Notes: generated by a model from the letters alone, not told the origin. 32,323 nucleotides of DNA from Oscillospiraceae bacterium (GCA_015067255.1 SVMS01000023.1:1-32323), one strand, 5' to 3'; counted from the first letter of the stretch, positions 8,036 to 18,225 are shown. Made by a program: numbers and translations.

Positions 8036-10000
8036 GTGCCTAACAAGTTTATTTTACATTCAAAATACAAGCCTACAGGTGATCAGCCGGAAGCTATTAA
8101 AAGCCTTTCCGATGGCGTTTTAAACGGTTTAAAGGAACAGGTATTGCTTGGTGTAACAGGCTCGGGAAAAACCTTTACAATGGCTAATATAATTGAAAAA
8201 GTAAACCGTCCTACCCTTATCTTAGCTCACAACAAAACTCTTGCGGCACAGCTCTGCTCTGAATTCAAGGAGTTCTTCCCCGAAAATGCGGTGGAATATT
8301 TTGTTAGTTATTATGATTATTATCAGCCTGAGGCATATGTTCCCAATACCGATACTTATATAGAAAAAGACTCTTCTATAAATGACGAAATTGAAAAATT
8401 GCGTCACTCTGCTACTGCCGCTCTTTTTGAACGCAAAGACGTTATTATAGTTTCCAGCGTTTCTTGTATTTACAGCTTAGGTGACCCTATTGATTATAAA
8501 AATATGGTTATTTCTATTCGCAGCGGTATGGAAATGAACAGGGATTTCCTTATTTCACGTCTTGTAGAAATACAGTTTGAAAGAAACGATATTGATTTAC
8601 AAAGAAACCGTTTCAGAGTTAAGGGAGATGTTGTAGATATCTTCCCTGCCGCTTCAACTGATACTCTTATAAGAGTTGAATTTTTCGGTGATGAGGTTGA
8701 CAGAATATGCGAGGTTCACAACGTAACAGGAAAGGTTAAAGGAGTTTTATCTCACGCCGCAATTTATCCCGCTTCTCACTATGTTGTATCAAGAGAAAAA
8801 TTAGAGAATGCTCTTATAAAAATAGAAAAAGAAATGCAAGATCGTATAAGATATTTTGAAAGAAACAATAAGCTTATTGAAGCTCAAAGAATTATGCAGC
8901 GCACTATGTATGATATAGAAATGCTTCGTGAAATAGGCTTTTGTAAAGGTATAGAAAACTATTCGGCTATTATGACCGGAAGAAAACCGGGTGAGCCTCC
9001 TTTTACTCTTATGGACTATTTTCCTAAGGATTATTTACTTTTTGTTGACGAATCCCACGTTTCTGTTCCTCAAGTCAGAGGAATGTACGGCGGAGACCGT
9101 TCAAGAAAAGAAAGTCTTATTGAATTTGGTTTTCGTTTACCTTCAGCATTTGACAACAGACCGTTAAATTTTAAAGAATTTGAAGAAAAAACAAATCAAA
9201 TTATTTACGTAAGCGCAACTCCCGGAGAATATGAACGCTCTCGTAGTGAAAACATAGCTGAGCAAGTAATACGTCCTACAGGACTTCTTGACCCAGAAAT
9301 AACAGTAAAGCCAACAATAGGACAAATTGACGATTTGTTGAGCGAAATTGTTGAGCGTACACAAAAGAATGAGAGGGTTCTTGTTACTACTCTTACAAAA
9401 AAAATGGCTGAGGATTTAACAGAGTTTTTAGCAACATCAGGAATAAAGGTAAGATATCTTCATCACGATGTAGACACTATTGAAAGAATGAAGATTATAA
9501 GAGAACTTCGTTTAGGAGAATTTGATGTATTAGTGGGAATCAATTTACTTCGTGAAGGTTTAGATATTCCTGAGGTTTCTCTTGTAGCTATTCTTGATGC
9601 TGACAAAGAGGGTTTTTTAAGAAGCGAAACCTCTTTAATTCAAACGATAGGAAGAGCCGCAAGAAACGATCACGGTACTGTTATAATGTATGCTGACAGT
9701 GTTACTCCTTCAATGGAACGAGCTATTTCCGAAACGTTAAGGCGAAGAACTATTCAAGAACAATATAATAAGGAACACGGAATTGTTCCAAAATCAATTA
9801 TAAAAGATGTTCGTGATGTTCTTGAAATAACATCTTCTGAAAAAGAATTGCAAAAAAAAGGATTACGCCGTTTAGGAAAAACTCAAAAACAAGAGCTTAT
9901 AGAAAAACTAAAAAAAGAAATGAAGGCTGCTGCTACGTTGCTTGAATTTGAACATGCAGCATATCTCAGAGATAAAATAAAGGAATTAGAAAATGAATAA
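8036..10000 (+). CDS. uvrB: UvrB, excinuclease ABC subunit B
   Basis: Damage-verifying helicase-like subunit of nucleotide excision repair, loaded by UvrA and partnering UvrC. Walker A GVTGSGKT is at 39-46. The beta-hairpin region that inserts between DNA strands is visible as [12 protein letters not shown] followed by the E-K-D-S-S-I-N-D-E stretch. The helicase motif FVDESH and the stretch [11 protein letters not shown] are intact, as is the C-terminal UVR domain ([18 protein letters not shown]), which contacts UvrC. The 654-residue length is standard. The start is GTG with GGTGA 5 nt upstream. uvrA starts inside its last codons. Confidence 0.98.
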   Translation: MPNKFILHSKYKPTGDQPEAIKSLSDGVLNGLKEQVLLGVTGSGKTFTMANIIEKVNRPTLILAHNKTLAAQLCSEFKEFFPENAVEYFVSYYDYYQPEAYVPNTDTYIEKDSSINDEIEKLRHSATAALFERKDVIIVSSVSCIYSLGDPIDYKNMVISIRSGMEMNRDFLISRLVEIQFERNDIDLQRNRFRVKGDVVDIFPAASTDTLIRVEFFGDEVDRICEVHNVTGKVKGVLSHAAIYPASHYVVSREKLENALIKIEKEMQDRIRYFERNNKLIEAQRIMQRTMYDIEMLREIGFCKGIENYSAIMTGRKPGEPPFTLMDYFPKDYLLFVDESHVSVPQVRGMYGGDRSRKESLIEFGFRLPSAFDNRPLNFKEFEEKTNQIIYVSATPGEYERSRSENIAEQVIRPTGLLDPEITVKPTIGQIDDLLSEIVERTQKNERVLVTTLTKKMAEDLTEFLATSGIKVRYLHHDVDTIERMKIIRELRLGEFDVLVGINLLREGLDIPEVSLVAILDADKEGFLRSETSLIQTIGRAARNDHGTVIMYADSVTPSMERAISETLRRRTIQEQYNKEHGIVPKSIIKDVRDVLEITSSEKELQKKGLRRLGKTQKQELIEKLKKEMKAAATLLEFEHAAYLRDKIKELENE

Positions 10001-12821
10001 TAAAAGTATTTTCATTAAAGGTGCAAGAGAACATAATTTGAAAAATATTGACGTGGAGATACCAAGAGATAAGCTTGTTGTACTTACAGGACTCTCAGGC
10101 TCGGGCAAATCTTCTCTTGCTTTTGATACGATTTATGCAGAGGGACAACGCCGCTATGTTGAATCTCTTTCCTCTTACGCAAGACAGTTTTTAGGACAAA
10201 TGGAAAAGCCTGATGTAGATTATATCGAAGGTCTCTCCCCTGCTATTTCCATTGACCAGAAAACCACCTCAAAAAATCCACGGTCAACAGTGGGTACTGT
10301 TACGGAAATATATGATTATTTCAGACTTTTATATGCAAGAATAGGTGTTCCCCACTGTCCTATTTGTAAAAAAGAAATACGTCAGCAAACAATTGACCAA
10401 ATTACCGACAAAATTCTCTCTTTACCCGAAGGAACAAAGCTTCAAATTATGGCTCCTGTTATACGTCAAAGAAAAGGAGAGCACATAAAAGTAATTGAAG
10501 ATGCAGAAAAAAGCGGATTTGTCAGAATTCGTGTAGACGGAAACATTTATGATGTTTCTGAAGAAATAACATTAGATAAAAACAAAAAACACTCTATTGA
10601 TATTATCGTTGACCGTTTAGTAATTAAGCCTGATATAAGAAAACGACTTGCGGATTCTATTGAAACAGCTTCGCATCTTACTAAAGGAATTATTCTTGCT
10701 GTTACCGAAGATAAAGAATATTTATTTTCGCAAAAATATGCTTGTCCCGATCACGATATAGAAATTGATGAACTTACACCAAGAATGTTTTCTTTTAATA
10801 ACCCTTTTGGCGCTTGTAAAACTTGTACAGGCTTAGGCACTCTTTTGAAAATAGATCCCGATTTAATAATGCCAAACAAAAATCTTTCAATAGCGCAAGG
10901 TGGAATAAGAGCAAGCGGCTGGAGTTATGCCGAAGGCGGTACTATTGCTGAAATGTATTACAGAGCTTTAGGAGAAGAATACGGTTTTAAGATAACCGAT
11001 CCCCTTTCTTCTCTTTCAGAAGAAGCAATAAACGCTATTCTATACGGTACAAACGGTAAAAAGCTTTTAATGACAAGGGTTAATGAATACGGAAGCGGTA
11101 CCTACAAAACAGATTTTGAAGGTATAATAAACAATCTTGAGCGCCGTCACAGAGAAACAAGCAGCGATTTTATGCGTTCTGAAATTGAAAATTCTATGAC
11201 AGAATTGCCTTGTCCAGACTGTAAAGGTGCAAGACTTAACAGTAATGCTTTGGCTGTAACAGTAGGAAATCTTAATATTTATGAGCTTACAAAGCTTTCA
11301 GTAAGTGACTGTATTGATTATTTTGAAAATCTTGTTCTCTCTGAAAAAGATAAGATAATCTCACATCAGATATTAAAGGAAATAAATTCCCGTCTTAACT
11401 TTTTAAAAAGCGTAGGTCTTGAGTATTTAACGCTCAATCGTTTTTCCGGTACATTGTCAGGTGGAGAAAGTCAACGTATTCGCCTTGCAACTCAGATTGG
11501 CTCTTCTCTTATGGGTGTACTGTATATTTTAGATGAGCCAAGCATAGGATTACATCAGAGGGATAACGACCGACTGTTAGAAACTCTGAAAAAACTGCGT
11601 GATTTAGGTAATACACTAATTGTAGTTGAACACGATGAAGATACTATGCTTAATGCAGATTATATTGTTGACATCGGTCCAGGTGCAGGAATTCACGGAG
11701 GAGAAATAATAGCCGCAGGAACAGCACAGGAAATTATGCAAAACAAAAATTCTATTACAGGACAGTATCTGAGCCGTCAAAAATTTGTTCCTATACCTGA
11801 AACAAGAAGAAAAGGTAATGGAAACACATTGAAAATTATAGGTGCATCTGAAAATAATCTTAAAAATATTGATGTTGAAATACCTCTTGGCACTTTTACC
11901 TGTATCACAGGAGTATCAGGCTCAGGTAAATCTTCTCTTGTAAATGAAATTCTTTACAAGAGCTTAGCATCTCAGTTAAATGGCGCTAAATGCAGAGCCG
12001 GAGCTCACAAAACTATTGAAGGCATAGAAGCTTTAGATAAGGTTATTGATATAGACCAATCTCCTATCGGACGCACTCCACGTTCAAACCCTGCTACTTA
12101 TACAGGTGTATTTTCGGATATAAGAGAGCTTTTTGCCAACACCAACGATGCTAAAGCAAGAGGCTATAATGCAAGCAGATTTTCTTTTAACGTAAAAGGC
12201 GGAAGATGTGAAGCTTGTCAGGGTGACGGAATATTAAAAATAGAAATGCATTTTTTGCCCGATGTATATGTTCCTTGTGAAGTTTGTAAAGGTAAACGCT
12301 ACGGAAGAGAAACGCTTGAAGTAAAATATAAGAATAAAAGTATATACGATGTACTTGAAATGACAGTTGAGGAAGGTATCGAGTTTTTCAATGCTATTCC
12401 TAAAATAAGAAAAAAGCTTGAAACTCTTTATGAAGTTGGTTTAGGATATATAAAAATAGGCCAACCCTCTACTACCCTTTCAGGAGGAGAGGCTCAGCGA
12501 GTAAAGCTTGCTACTGAGCTATCTAAACGCTCTACCGGTAAAACGATATATATACTCGATGAGCCTACCACAGGTCTTCACGCTGCTGATGTTCATAAGC
12601 TTATTGATGTTCTTAATAAGCTTGTAAAGGGCGGAAATACAGTTGTTGTTATTGAACACAATTTAGATATAATAAAAACAGCAGATTATATTATTGACTT
12701 AGGCCCCGAAGGCGGCGATAAGGGAGGTAATATAGTTGTTTGCGGTACTCCTGAGCAAGTAGCCGAATGTGAAAAATCATATACCGGCAAATATATCAAA
12801 AAAGAGTTAAATCGCAATTAA
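9993..12821 (+). CDS. uvrA: UvrA, excinuclease ABC subunit A
   Basis: Damage-recognition ATPase of nucleotide excision repair. It has two ABC modules: GLSGSGKS (33-40) and GVSGSGKS (640-647), with signatures [12 protein letters not shown] and [12 protein letters not shown] and Walker B stretches [11 protein letters not shown] and [11 protein letters not shown]. The two zinc modules of UvrA are present. In the first, the leading pair is C251-P-D-H254 rather than CxxC, paired with C275/C278, so one ligand is probably histidine. The second, CEACQGDG with CEVCKGKR, is canonical. The 942-residue length is normal. ATG at 9993 overlaps the end of uvrB by 8 bp, so translation is coupled. Confidence 0.98.
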   Translation: MNNKSIFIKGAREHNLKNIDVEIPRDKLVVLTGLSGSGKSSLAFDTIYAEGQRRYVESLSSYARQFLGQMEKPDVDYIEGLSPAISIDQKTTSKNPRSTVGTVTEIYDYFRLLYARIGVPHCPICKKEIRQQTIDQITDKILSLPEGTKLQIMAPVIRQRKGEHIKVIEDAEKSGFVRIRVDGNIYDVSEEITLDKNKKHSIDIIVDRLVIKPDIRKRLADSIETASHLTKGIILAVTEDKEYLFSQKYACPDHDIEIDELTPRMFSFNNPFGACKTCTGLGTLLKIDPDLIMPNKNLSIAQGGIRASGWSYAEGGTIAEMYYRALGEEYGFKITDPLSSLSEEAINAILYGTNGKKLLMTRVNEYGSGTYKTDFEGIINNLERRHRETSSDFMRSEIENSMTELPCPDCKGARLNSNALAVTVGNLNIYELTKLSVSDCIDYFENLVLSEKDKIISHQILKEINSRLNFLKSVGLEYLTLNRFSGTLSGGESQRIRLATQIGSSLMGVLYILDEPSIGLHQRDNDRLLETLKKLRDLGNTLIVVEHDEDTMLNADYIVDIGPGAGIHGGEIIAAGTAQEIMQNKNSITGQYLSRQKFVPIPETRRKGNGNTLKIIGASENNLKNIDVEIPLGTFTCITGVSGSGKSSLVNEILYKSLASQLNGAKCRAGAHKTIEGIEALDKVIDIDQSPIGRTPRSNPATYTGVFSDIRELFANTNDAKARGYNASRFSFNVKGGRCEACQGDGILKIEMHFLPDVYVPCEVCKGKRYGRETLEVKYKNKSIYDVLEMTVEEGIEFFNAIPKIRKKLETLYEVGLGYIKIGQPSTTLSGGEAQRVKLATELSKRSTGKTIYILDEPTTGLHAADVHKLIDVLNKLVKGGNTVVVIEHNLDIIKTADYIIDLGPEGGDKGGNIVVCGTPEQVAECEKSYTGKYIKKELNRN

Positions 12822-12848
12822 ATTATTAACAAGAAAGGATATAGTTTT

Positions 12849-13208
12849 ATGAGTATTGTTGATGAAACCATTTTAAAGGCAAAAGAAATTGCAGATGTAA
12901 CTGCAAAAAAAGCATCTCAAATTTCAGCACTTACAAAATTAAATGTAAATCTTGCTGAAACCAAAGGTGCTATTGAAAAAGAATATAAAGAATTAGGTGA
13001 GCTTGTTTATACTGCTGTAAAAAATGATATTCAACAAGGCGAATTGGTTGAAGAAAAAGTACGTATATTAGACGAATTGATTTTTCAGAAAGAAGAATTA
13101 TGCTTAAAAATAGCAAATATCAAGGGCAAAAAGCTATGCTCTGAATGTAAAAAAGAAAACGATGCCGACAGCTTATATTGCTGTAAATGCGGCAATTCTT
13201 TAAATTGA
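12849..13208 (+). CDS. Small coiled-coil protein with C-terminal zinc ribbon
   Basis: A 119-residue protein of unknown function. Residues about 1-92 are predicted helical and charged, with repeated Ala/Lys/Glu patterns suggesting a coiled coil. The C-terminus is a zinc ribbon: C97-x2-C100, then C111-x2-C114 (CSEC ... CCKC-G). There is no signal peptide or membrane segment. The layout resembles small zinc-ribbon proteins common in Clostridia. AAGAAAGG lies about 9 nt before the ATG. It begins 27 bp after uvrA with no terminator between, so it may be read from the uvrBA promoter, and it is followed closely by another Cys-rich small protein. Confidence 0.8.
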   Translation: MSIVDETILKAKEIADVTAKKASQISALTKLNVNLAETKGAIEKEYKELGELVYTAVKNDIQQGELVEEKVRILDELIFQKEELCLKIANIKGKKLCSECKKENDADSLYCCKCGNSLN

Positions 13209-13227
13209 TTTTTTGGAGGATGTAAAA

Positions 13228-13407
13228 ATGGAATGTAGTAATAAAAATAATTGTCCTTGTACATACAGCTGTGCAAATCACGGGAAATGCTGTAAATGCA
13301 TTGAATACCATTTAAAATATAATGAATTTCCTGCTTGTTTTTTCTCGAAATCGGCAGAGAAAACATACGACAGAAGCTTTGAAGCTTTAATAAAGGACAG
13401 AAAATAG
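13228..13407 (+). CDS. Small Cys-rich protein, DUF6485-like
   Basis: A 59-residue protein with eight cysteines, all in the first 37 residues (C3, C9, C11, C15, C21, C22, C24, C37), beginning MECSNKNNCPCTYSC, then HGKCCKCIEYH and PACFFS. I recognise this as the short conserved clostridial family DUF6485; its function is unknown and metal binding is only an inference. GGAGGA at 13215-13220 lies 7 nt before ATG 13228, so the longer TTG-initiated reading from 13213 is rejected. It starts 20 bp after the zinc-ribbon gene, so they are probably co-transcribed. It ends 2 bp from the convergent AraC stop. Confidence 0.82.
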   Translation: MECSNKNNCPCTYSCANHGKCCKCIEYHLKYNEFPACFFSKSAEKTYDRSFEALIKDRK

Positions 13408-13409
13408 TT

Positions 13410-14252
13410 TTAATTTTGTATACTTTCTTTGTATTTGTGAGGGGTAACATTTGTAACTGCTTTAAAATGAAGAATAAAGTTTTTGCTGTCGCAAAAGCCC
13501 GCTTTTTCTGCTATCTCTCCGACGGACATATTTGAGTTTAACAAAAGTCTTTTAGCGCTGTCTACCCTCTTTATAATTATATATTTATGGGGAGTTGTTC
13601 CGTACATCTTTTTAAATTGTCTTATAAAGTGATATTTACTTATTCCGCATAGGTCTGCAAGCTTTTCTATCGAAATTTCATTTTTATAGTTATTATTTAT
13701 ATAGTTTATTGCTGTTTCAAGAGTATCATTGCTTTTTGAAACAGCAATATTTTTATAATAAATCATATCTCCTATAATAGTTTGAAGCATCTGAGAAATT
13801 CTTATCTGTTCATAAGCTCCCGTCATTTCATCAATATTTTTAAGCTCATTAAAAATATCATTAAATACTGTTTCGGAATTGCAAATATAAATTTTATCAT
13901 CATTTATATATTCTTCAAAACAAATCGAATCCATTGCAGAAAAATGAATCCACCGAAAATGCCACGAGCTATTTTTCACAGTAGAGTAAAGCTGATATTT
14001 TTTACAATTTATAAGTACTAAGCTTTTAGGAGTCAATTTAATTTTTTGCTCATTGTAAAACAGTTCTCCACAACCATCAACAGTGTAAATAAGCAAATAT
14101 TCTTCTAACCCGTCTCGCTCTGTGTAGTATCTGTCATCACAAATATATTCTCCTATTGAACTCAAACAAAACGGTGCTTTTATAGGTAGCCTCATATAAG
14201 TAAAGGCTTTTGACATAACTCTATACTTTTCTGAATAAAAATTTCTAAGCAT
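13410..14252 (-). CDS. AraC-family transcriptional regulator
   Basis: A 280-residue regulator. The N-terminal half resembles an AraC-type ligand-binding cupin (YLLIYTVDGCGELFYN, then LTPKSLVLINCKKY, then FRWIHFSAMD). The C-terminal 100 residues carry two helix-turn-helix units: ISIEKLADLCGISKYHFIRQF and SVGEIAEKAGFCDSKNFILHFK, ending in NVTPHKYKE. The start is ATG 14252, with AAAGGAG about 6 nt upstream; an open frame extends 15 codons further but has no better ribosome site. It is divergent from the UroD-like methyltransferase at 14366, its most likely target. It converges with the DUF6485-like gene with a 2-bp gap. Confidence 0.9.
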   Translation of the reverse strand: MLRNFYSEKYRVMSKAFTYMRLPIKAPFCLSSIGEYICDDRYYTERDGLEEYLLIYTVDGCGELFYNEQKIKLTPKSLVLINCKKYQLYSTVKNSSWHFRWIHFSAMDSICFEEYINDDKIYICNSETVFNDIFNELKNIDEMTGAYEQIRISQMLQTIIGDMIYYKNIAVSKSNDTLETAINYINNNYKNEISIEKLADLCGISKYHFIRQFKKMYGTTPHKYIIIKRVDSAKRLLLNSNMSVGEIAEKAGFCDSKNFILHFKAVTNVTPHKYKESIQN

Positions 14253-14269
14253 ATTTTCTCCTTTTAGCA

Positions 14270-14329
14270 ATTTTAAAGAACTTTTGAGCAATAACAACTA
14301 TTGAAAAAAGTTTTCATTTGTTACATAAT
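14270..14329. promoter_or_regulatory. Divergent promoters between AraC and UroD-like genes
   Basis: Rightward: TTGAAA (14301-14306), 17 bp, CATAAT (14324-14329). Leftward: TTGTTA (complement of 14292-14297), 16 bp, TAAAAT (complement of 14270-14275). An inverted repeat TGAAAA-AAG-TTTTCA (14302-14316) overlaps the rightward -35 and is a candidate operator. Confidence 0.6.
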
Positions 14330-14365
14330 ATCATTAAATAAAGAAAAAATCAAGGAGGTACTAAT

Positions 14366-15484
14366 ATGACTTTGAGAGAAAATATTTTAGCAATATTAAA
14401 CTATCAACCATATGAAAGAATGCCTGTTGTATCTTTTGGTTATTGGAATGAAACTGTTTTAAAATGGGCTAAAGAAGGACATATTACTGAAGAAATGGCT
14501 CAAAGCTATATCAATGACGGTGATAACGGCAAAGGCGATAATGAAATAATGAAGCTGTTAGGCTTTGATTTTAACTGGAATTCCTGCGTAGGCGCTAATA
14601 ATTTTTTTGACCCTTTTTTTGAACCTGAGGTTCTTGAAAGATTTGATGACGGAAGCGAAATTGTACGTGATAATTTAGGTCTTATTATAAAACACAATCC
14701 TAATATAGTATCAATTCCCGCCGAGCTTGGAACATCTCTTAAAGACAGAGAAACCTGGGAAAAACTCTATAAGCATCGTTTACAAATGAATGATAAAAGA
14801 GTTGATAAGGAATTATTTAAGTCTCTCCCATCTCCTGAAGAGCGTGAAATTCCTTTAGGTCTTCACCTCGGCTCACTAATAGGAAATATGCGTAACATTC
14901 TTGGAGTTGCAGAGCTTTCATACTTATTAGTTGATGATGAAGATTTATTTAAAGAAATTGTAGACACTATATGCGGTCTTTCTTATGAATGTGCAAAGGA
15001 AATCCTTGAAACAGGAGTTAAATTTGACTACGCTCATTTTTGGGAGGATATTTGCTTTAAAAACGGTCCTCTTGTTGCTCCCTATACCTTTGAAGAGTTT
15101 ATTGTTCCTCATTACAAAAAAATCACCGACTTAGTTCGTTCATACGGAATTGATATTATATCTGTCGATTGTGACGGTTTAATCGACTCACTCGTACCTC
15201 TATGGCTTGATGGCAGAGTAAATACTATGTTCCCCATCGAAGTAGGTACTTGGAACGCTTCAGTTGCTCCTTGGCGCGAAAAATACGGAAAACAGTTACG
15301 CGGTGTCGGCGGTATGAATAAAACAGTTTTTGCAAAAGACAAGGAAGCTGTTGACAAAGAAGTTAAAAGACTTAAAGAGCTTATAAAGCTCGGCGGTTAT
15401 ATCCCCTGTCCTGACCACAGAATTGCCCCCGACGCTGAATTTGAGCTTGTTAAATATTACTGCGAACAAATGAGAAAAATATAA
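14366..15484 (+). CDS. Uroporphyrinogen decarboxylase-fold methyltransferase (MtaA/CmuA-like)
   Basis: URO-D superfamily protein of 372 residues. Members with cysteine motifs like this one are usually corrinoid-dependent or zinc methyltransferases, not haem enzymes. Visible candidates for metal ligands are C269 in VDCDG and C348/H351 in GGYIPCPDHRI. It begins MTLRENILAILNYQPYERMP, the usual start of this group. It lies divergent to an AraC regulator, and a corrinoid protein is encoded 2.8 kb downstream on the other strand. Haem synthesis (HemE) is less likely because no other haem gene is nearby and the arrangement is regulated. The methyl donor is unknown. AGGAGG is 7 nt before ATG. Confidence 0.83.
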   Translation: MTLRENILAILNYQPYERMPVVSFGYWNETVLKWAKEGHITEEMAQSYINDGDNGKGDNEIMKLLGFDFNWNSCVGANNFFDPFFEPEVLERFDDGSEIVRDNLGLIIKHNPNIVSIPAELGTSLKDRETWEKLYKHRLQMNDKRVDKELFKSLPSPEEREIPLGLHLGSLIGNMRNILGVAELSYLLVDDEDLFKEIVDTICGLSYECAKEILETGVKFDYAHFWEDICFKNGPLVAPYTFEEFIVPHYKKITDLVRSYGIDIISVDCDGLIDSLVPLWLDGRVNTMFPIEVGTWNASVAPWREKYGKQLRGVGGMNKTVFAKDKEAVDKEVKRLKELIKLGGYIPCPDHRIAPDAEFELVKYYCEQMRKI

Positions 15485-15491
15485 AAAAATT

Positions 15492-15521
15492 ATAACTACC
15501 GACTGTTACCTCGGTAGTTAT
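15492..15521 (+). terminator. Weak intrinsic terminator after the UroD-like gene
   Basis: ATAACTACCGA (15492-15502) pairs perfectly with TCGGTAGTTAT (15511-15521), 8-nt loop, only 7 bp after the stop codon. The downstream T-tract is broken (TGCTTTATAA). Confidence 0.7.
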
Positions 15522-15617
15522 TGCTTTATAATATTGATTTTTGTGGCAATATATGTTAGACTTATAAAATAAATGTTATTAGTAGATTGTAATATATTTT
15601 TTGAAAGGTTTGATAAT

Positions 15618-18212
15618 GTGAAAAGGCTTTTATCGGTTTTGCTCTCCCTTGTTATTACTTTTTCTGTTATGCCTATGGAATTATTCACAATAAAAGCGGT
15701 AGCCGCAACTTACGGCTATTTGACTTACGAGATAAATAATAACGAGGTAACAATAACAGATTGCGATACATCCGCCACTGGCAGTATAATAATCCCCGCC
15801 GAAATAAATAGATATCCTGTTACTACTATAGGTTATAGTGCATTTTATAATTGTACAAGTCTTACAAGTATCAATATACCCGATAGTGTTACTTATATAG
15901 GCGACTGTGCATTTCAAGATTGCGTAAATCTTACAAGCATCTATATACCCGATAGTGTTACATCTATAGGTGACTATGCTTTTTGTAATTGCACAAGTCT
16001 TACAAGTATCAATATACCCGATAGTGTTACTTATATAGGCGATAATGCATTTTACGATTGTGATAACCTCGTTATTAAGTGTAAATCAGGCTCTTATGCG
16101 GAAAGCTATGCCAAAGAAAACAATATACCTTTTGAATTAAACGGTATTAACTCTGAGCTTATGTATGATATAATAGCTAATGATTATCCGCAATATTTAA
16201 ATAATGCTGAAATAGATTTTTACTATGAAAATCTCAACAGACAATGTTATGATGTTATTGAAGAATATGACAACAACACAAACGGTATATTAGCTTTTGC
16301 TGAGTGTTTTGTTAACGGTACAGAAATTTTAACTAAAGAGATTTTATCCAAATTAGGTCTTTCACAATCATTAGAGGAAAAATGGTTAGAAGACAACGCA
16401 TTAGAATTTGCAAGAGTTTTTTCAGGAAATGCAGAAATAGCAAATGGCATATGGAAAGAAGTAGAGGATGAATACAAAAAATTCAAATTTGTATACGATG
16501 AATCTACAGCAATAGCAAAACAAAATTTAGTTACTGCTCTTGCTGAAGTGCAAAAGGATTTATCCTATAATACATTGACCGATTATGTTGACAGTGTGCT
16601 CGAAAATGACGTAGTTATGGAAAAGTTCGATAATTCTTTTGATACAGCAGATGATGTTGTAGATGTTGTTGATACTGTACTATATACCTGTCAACTCTAT
16701 AGCCTTGAAAAAAAGAGTTTAACAAAATTAATTTCATTGATTGAAAAAGATACGCCTCTTTACGAAGGGCTTACGAATTTATTAAATGATATGACTGTAA
16801 ATCCCGGACTATATATGGTTGACAAATATTTAAACGATAAGGCTGTTGACTATATAATAGAAGGACTTGAAGATGCTCTTCTATCATCTTCCGTAGGATT
16901 GACACATAAGCTTGTTACTTTGGCTTCAAGCTTTATATATGATTATTTATATCAAGGTGCTAAAATAGATGAAGTATACGGTGCTATTATAGCATACGAT
17001 TTTTACACAACTATTAATATTAGCTTAAGCGACATAATTTTAAAATTGATGCAGCATAAGATGAACGGTACCGAGCCGAATGATGAGCTGTTAGAAAACT
17101 ATAAATTTATTTTCAACGCAAAAAGACTTTCTGCAAAGCATTATTTGGATAGCTGTATCAATATAAGTAAATATCAGCAGGAAATTGATAATTTAGAAAA
17201 TATCAAAGAAACATTGGACAATGACAAGCATTTTGACTTCGATAATTATATACGAAACCATTGTTACAAAAAACTGTTATCAGATATTGAAAGCGGAACA
17301 GTTGAATGTTTGCACGAATACTCGTATTTAAACAATACTGTATTGCCTACTTGTACTAATAACGGATATTCTAATCTATACTGCAAAATTTGTGAAAATA
17401 CATTTAAAGCTGATTACACACAAGCGTTAGGACATTCCTACAATCATACAGTAACAGCACCAAGTTGTGTAAACCAAGGCTATACCTCTCATCAATGTAT
17501 CAGATGCAGTTACAATTATAGGGATAATTACATAAATGCTTTAGGACATTCTTACAGCCATACAGTAACAGCTCCCACTTGCGTAAATCAAGGTTATACT
17601 ACTCATCTATGTACAAGCTGTAAATATACTTATGTAAGTGATTATACACCGTTAACAGAACATAGCTATATCAATGGTTTTTGCGATTGCGGTATTGGAA
17701 AAGGAATATGCGGAAAATATATTTCTTGGAATTTTACTACTAACGGAGATTTGCAAATATCCGGCAGTGAACAAATTGAAGATTACAGTCAAAACAATGC
17801 GCCGTGGTATGCTAAAAGAGCAGATATAAAAAACATTGTTTTATCTCACGGAATTACATCTATAGGAAAAAACACATTTTACGGTTGTAGCTCTTTAGAA
17901 AATATCACTATTCCGTTTAGTGTAACGGCAATAGATAAAGATGCGTTTTCAAATTGTAATGATTTTACTATTCAATGTCACTATGCTTCATTTGCTAAAG
18001 CTTATGCTATAGCAAACAATATTAACTATTCACTAATCCGAGTTGATTTCGATGCTTCGGGAGACGGAAATGTTAATGTTATAGATTTAATTTCTATAAA
18101 AAGAAAGCTTTTAACAAGCTACGACATATCTCCTGATGGCGACTGTAATGATGACGGTATTATAGATATTCGCGACCTTCTTTCGCTAAAAAATCATTTA
18201 CTGTATTCATAA
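15618..18212 (+). CDS. Secreted LRR (BspA-type) protein with Cys repeats and C-terminal dockerin
   Basis: An extracellular protein of 864 residues. Start GTG 15618 has GAAAGG 9 nt upstream and gives a clean signal peptide (MKRLLSVLLSLVITFS, probable cleavage near KAVAA, residue 29). Domains in order: BspA-type LRR with 23-residue repeats (about 57-151, I-P-D-S-V-T-x-I-G-x-x-A-F); an unrecognised helical region (about 175-560); three 38-40-residue Cys repeats (about 564-691, T-x-P-x-C-x-x-x-G-Y-x-x-x-x-C-x-x-C-x-Y-x-Y); a second LRR stretch (about 697-790, opening with the C-G-x-x-x-x-W...G-x-L-x-I-S-G pattern); and a type I dockerin (about 811-862) with two intact calcium loops, DASGDGNVNVID and DCNDDGIIDIRD. 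There is no LPxTG motif. It is probably attached to a cohesin-bearing protein encoded elsewhere. Ligand and substrate are unknown. Confidence 0.88.
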   Translation: MKRLLSVLLSLVITFSVMPMELFTIKAVAATYGYLTYEINNNEVTITDCDTSATGSIIIPAEINRYPVTTIGYSAFYNCTSLTSINIPDSVTYIGDCAFQDCVNLTSIYIPDSVTSIGDYAFCNCTSLTSINIPDSVTYIGDNAFYDCDNLVIKCKSGSYAESYAKENNIPFELNGINSELMYDIIANDYPQYLNNAEIDFYYENLNRQCYDVIEEYDNNTNGILAFAECFVNGTEILTKEILSKLGLSQSLEEKWLEDNALEFARVFSGNAEIANGIWKEVEDEYKKFKFVYDESTAIAKQNLVTALAEVQKDLSYNTLTDYVDSVLENDVVMEKFDNSFDTADDVVDVVDTVLYTCQLYSLEKKSLTKLISLIEKDTPLYEGLTNLLNDMTVNPGLYMVDKYLNDKAVDYIIEGLEDALLSSSVGLTHKLVTLASSFIYDYLYQGAKIDEVYGAIIAYDFYTTINISLSDIILKLMQHKMNGTEPNDELLENYKFIFNAKRLSAKHYLDSCINISKYQQEIDNLENIKETLDNDKHFDFDNYIRNHCYKKLLSDIESGTVECLHEYSYLNNTVLPTCTNNGYSNLYCKICENTFKADYTQALGHSYNHTVTAPSCVNQGYTSHQCIRCSYNYRDNYINALGHSYSHTVTAPTCVNQGYTTHLCTSCKYTYVSDYTPLTEHSYINGFCDCGIGKGICGKYISWNFTTNGDLQISGSEQIEDYSQNNAPWYAKRADIKNIVLSHGITSIGKNTFYGCSSLENITIPFSVTAIDKDAFSNCNDFTIQCHYASFAKAYAIANNINYSLIRVDFDASGDGNVNVIDLISIKRKLLTSYDISPDGDCNDDGIIDIRDLLSLKNHLLYS
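15855..16042 (+). repeat. 50-bp exact direct repeat within the LRR coding region
   Basis: Positions 15855-15904 and 15993-16042 are identical over 50 bp, 138 bp apart, equal to two 23-codon LRR units. The unit in between (about 15924-15973) is a diverged copy. Confidence 0.93.
17427..17654 (+). repeat. Two tandem 114-bp Cys-repeat units
   Basis: Units 17427-17540 and 17541-17654 each encode 38 residues starting L-G-H-S-Y and containing H-T-V-T-A-P-x-C-V-N-Q-G-Y-T and C-x-x-C. A more diverged copy, two residues longer, precedes them from about 17307. DNA identity between the units is partial, so this is older than the 50-bp LRR repeat. Confidence 0.88.
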
Positions 18213-18225
18213 AAATTTTACACAA

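Noticed and set aside
12822-12848. Terminator between uvrA and the zinc-ribbon gene
   Set aside because: Only 27 bp with no inverted repeat; the genes are probably read together.
14302-14316. TGAAAA-AAG-TTTTCA as a CcpA cre site
   Set aside because: It lacks the central CG of cre and has a 15-nt span rather than 14; kept only as a generic inverted repeat near the -35.
14621-14633. GAAC-CTGAG-GTTC as a LexA box
   Set aside because: The spacer is 5 nt instead of 4 and it lies inside the UroD-like coding region, far from a promoter.
15855-16042. CRISPR-like repeats
   Set aside because: The repeats are in frame with an LRR protein, 69-bp based, and have no unique spacers between identical units.
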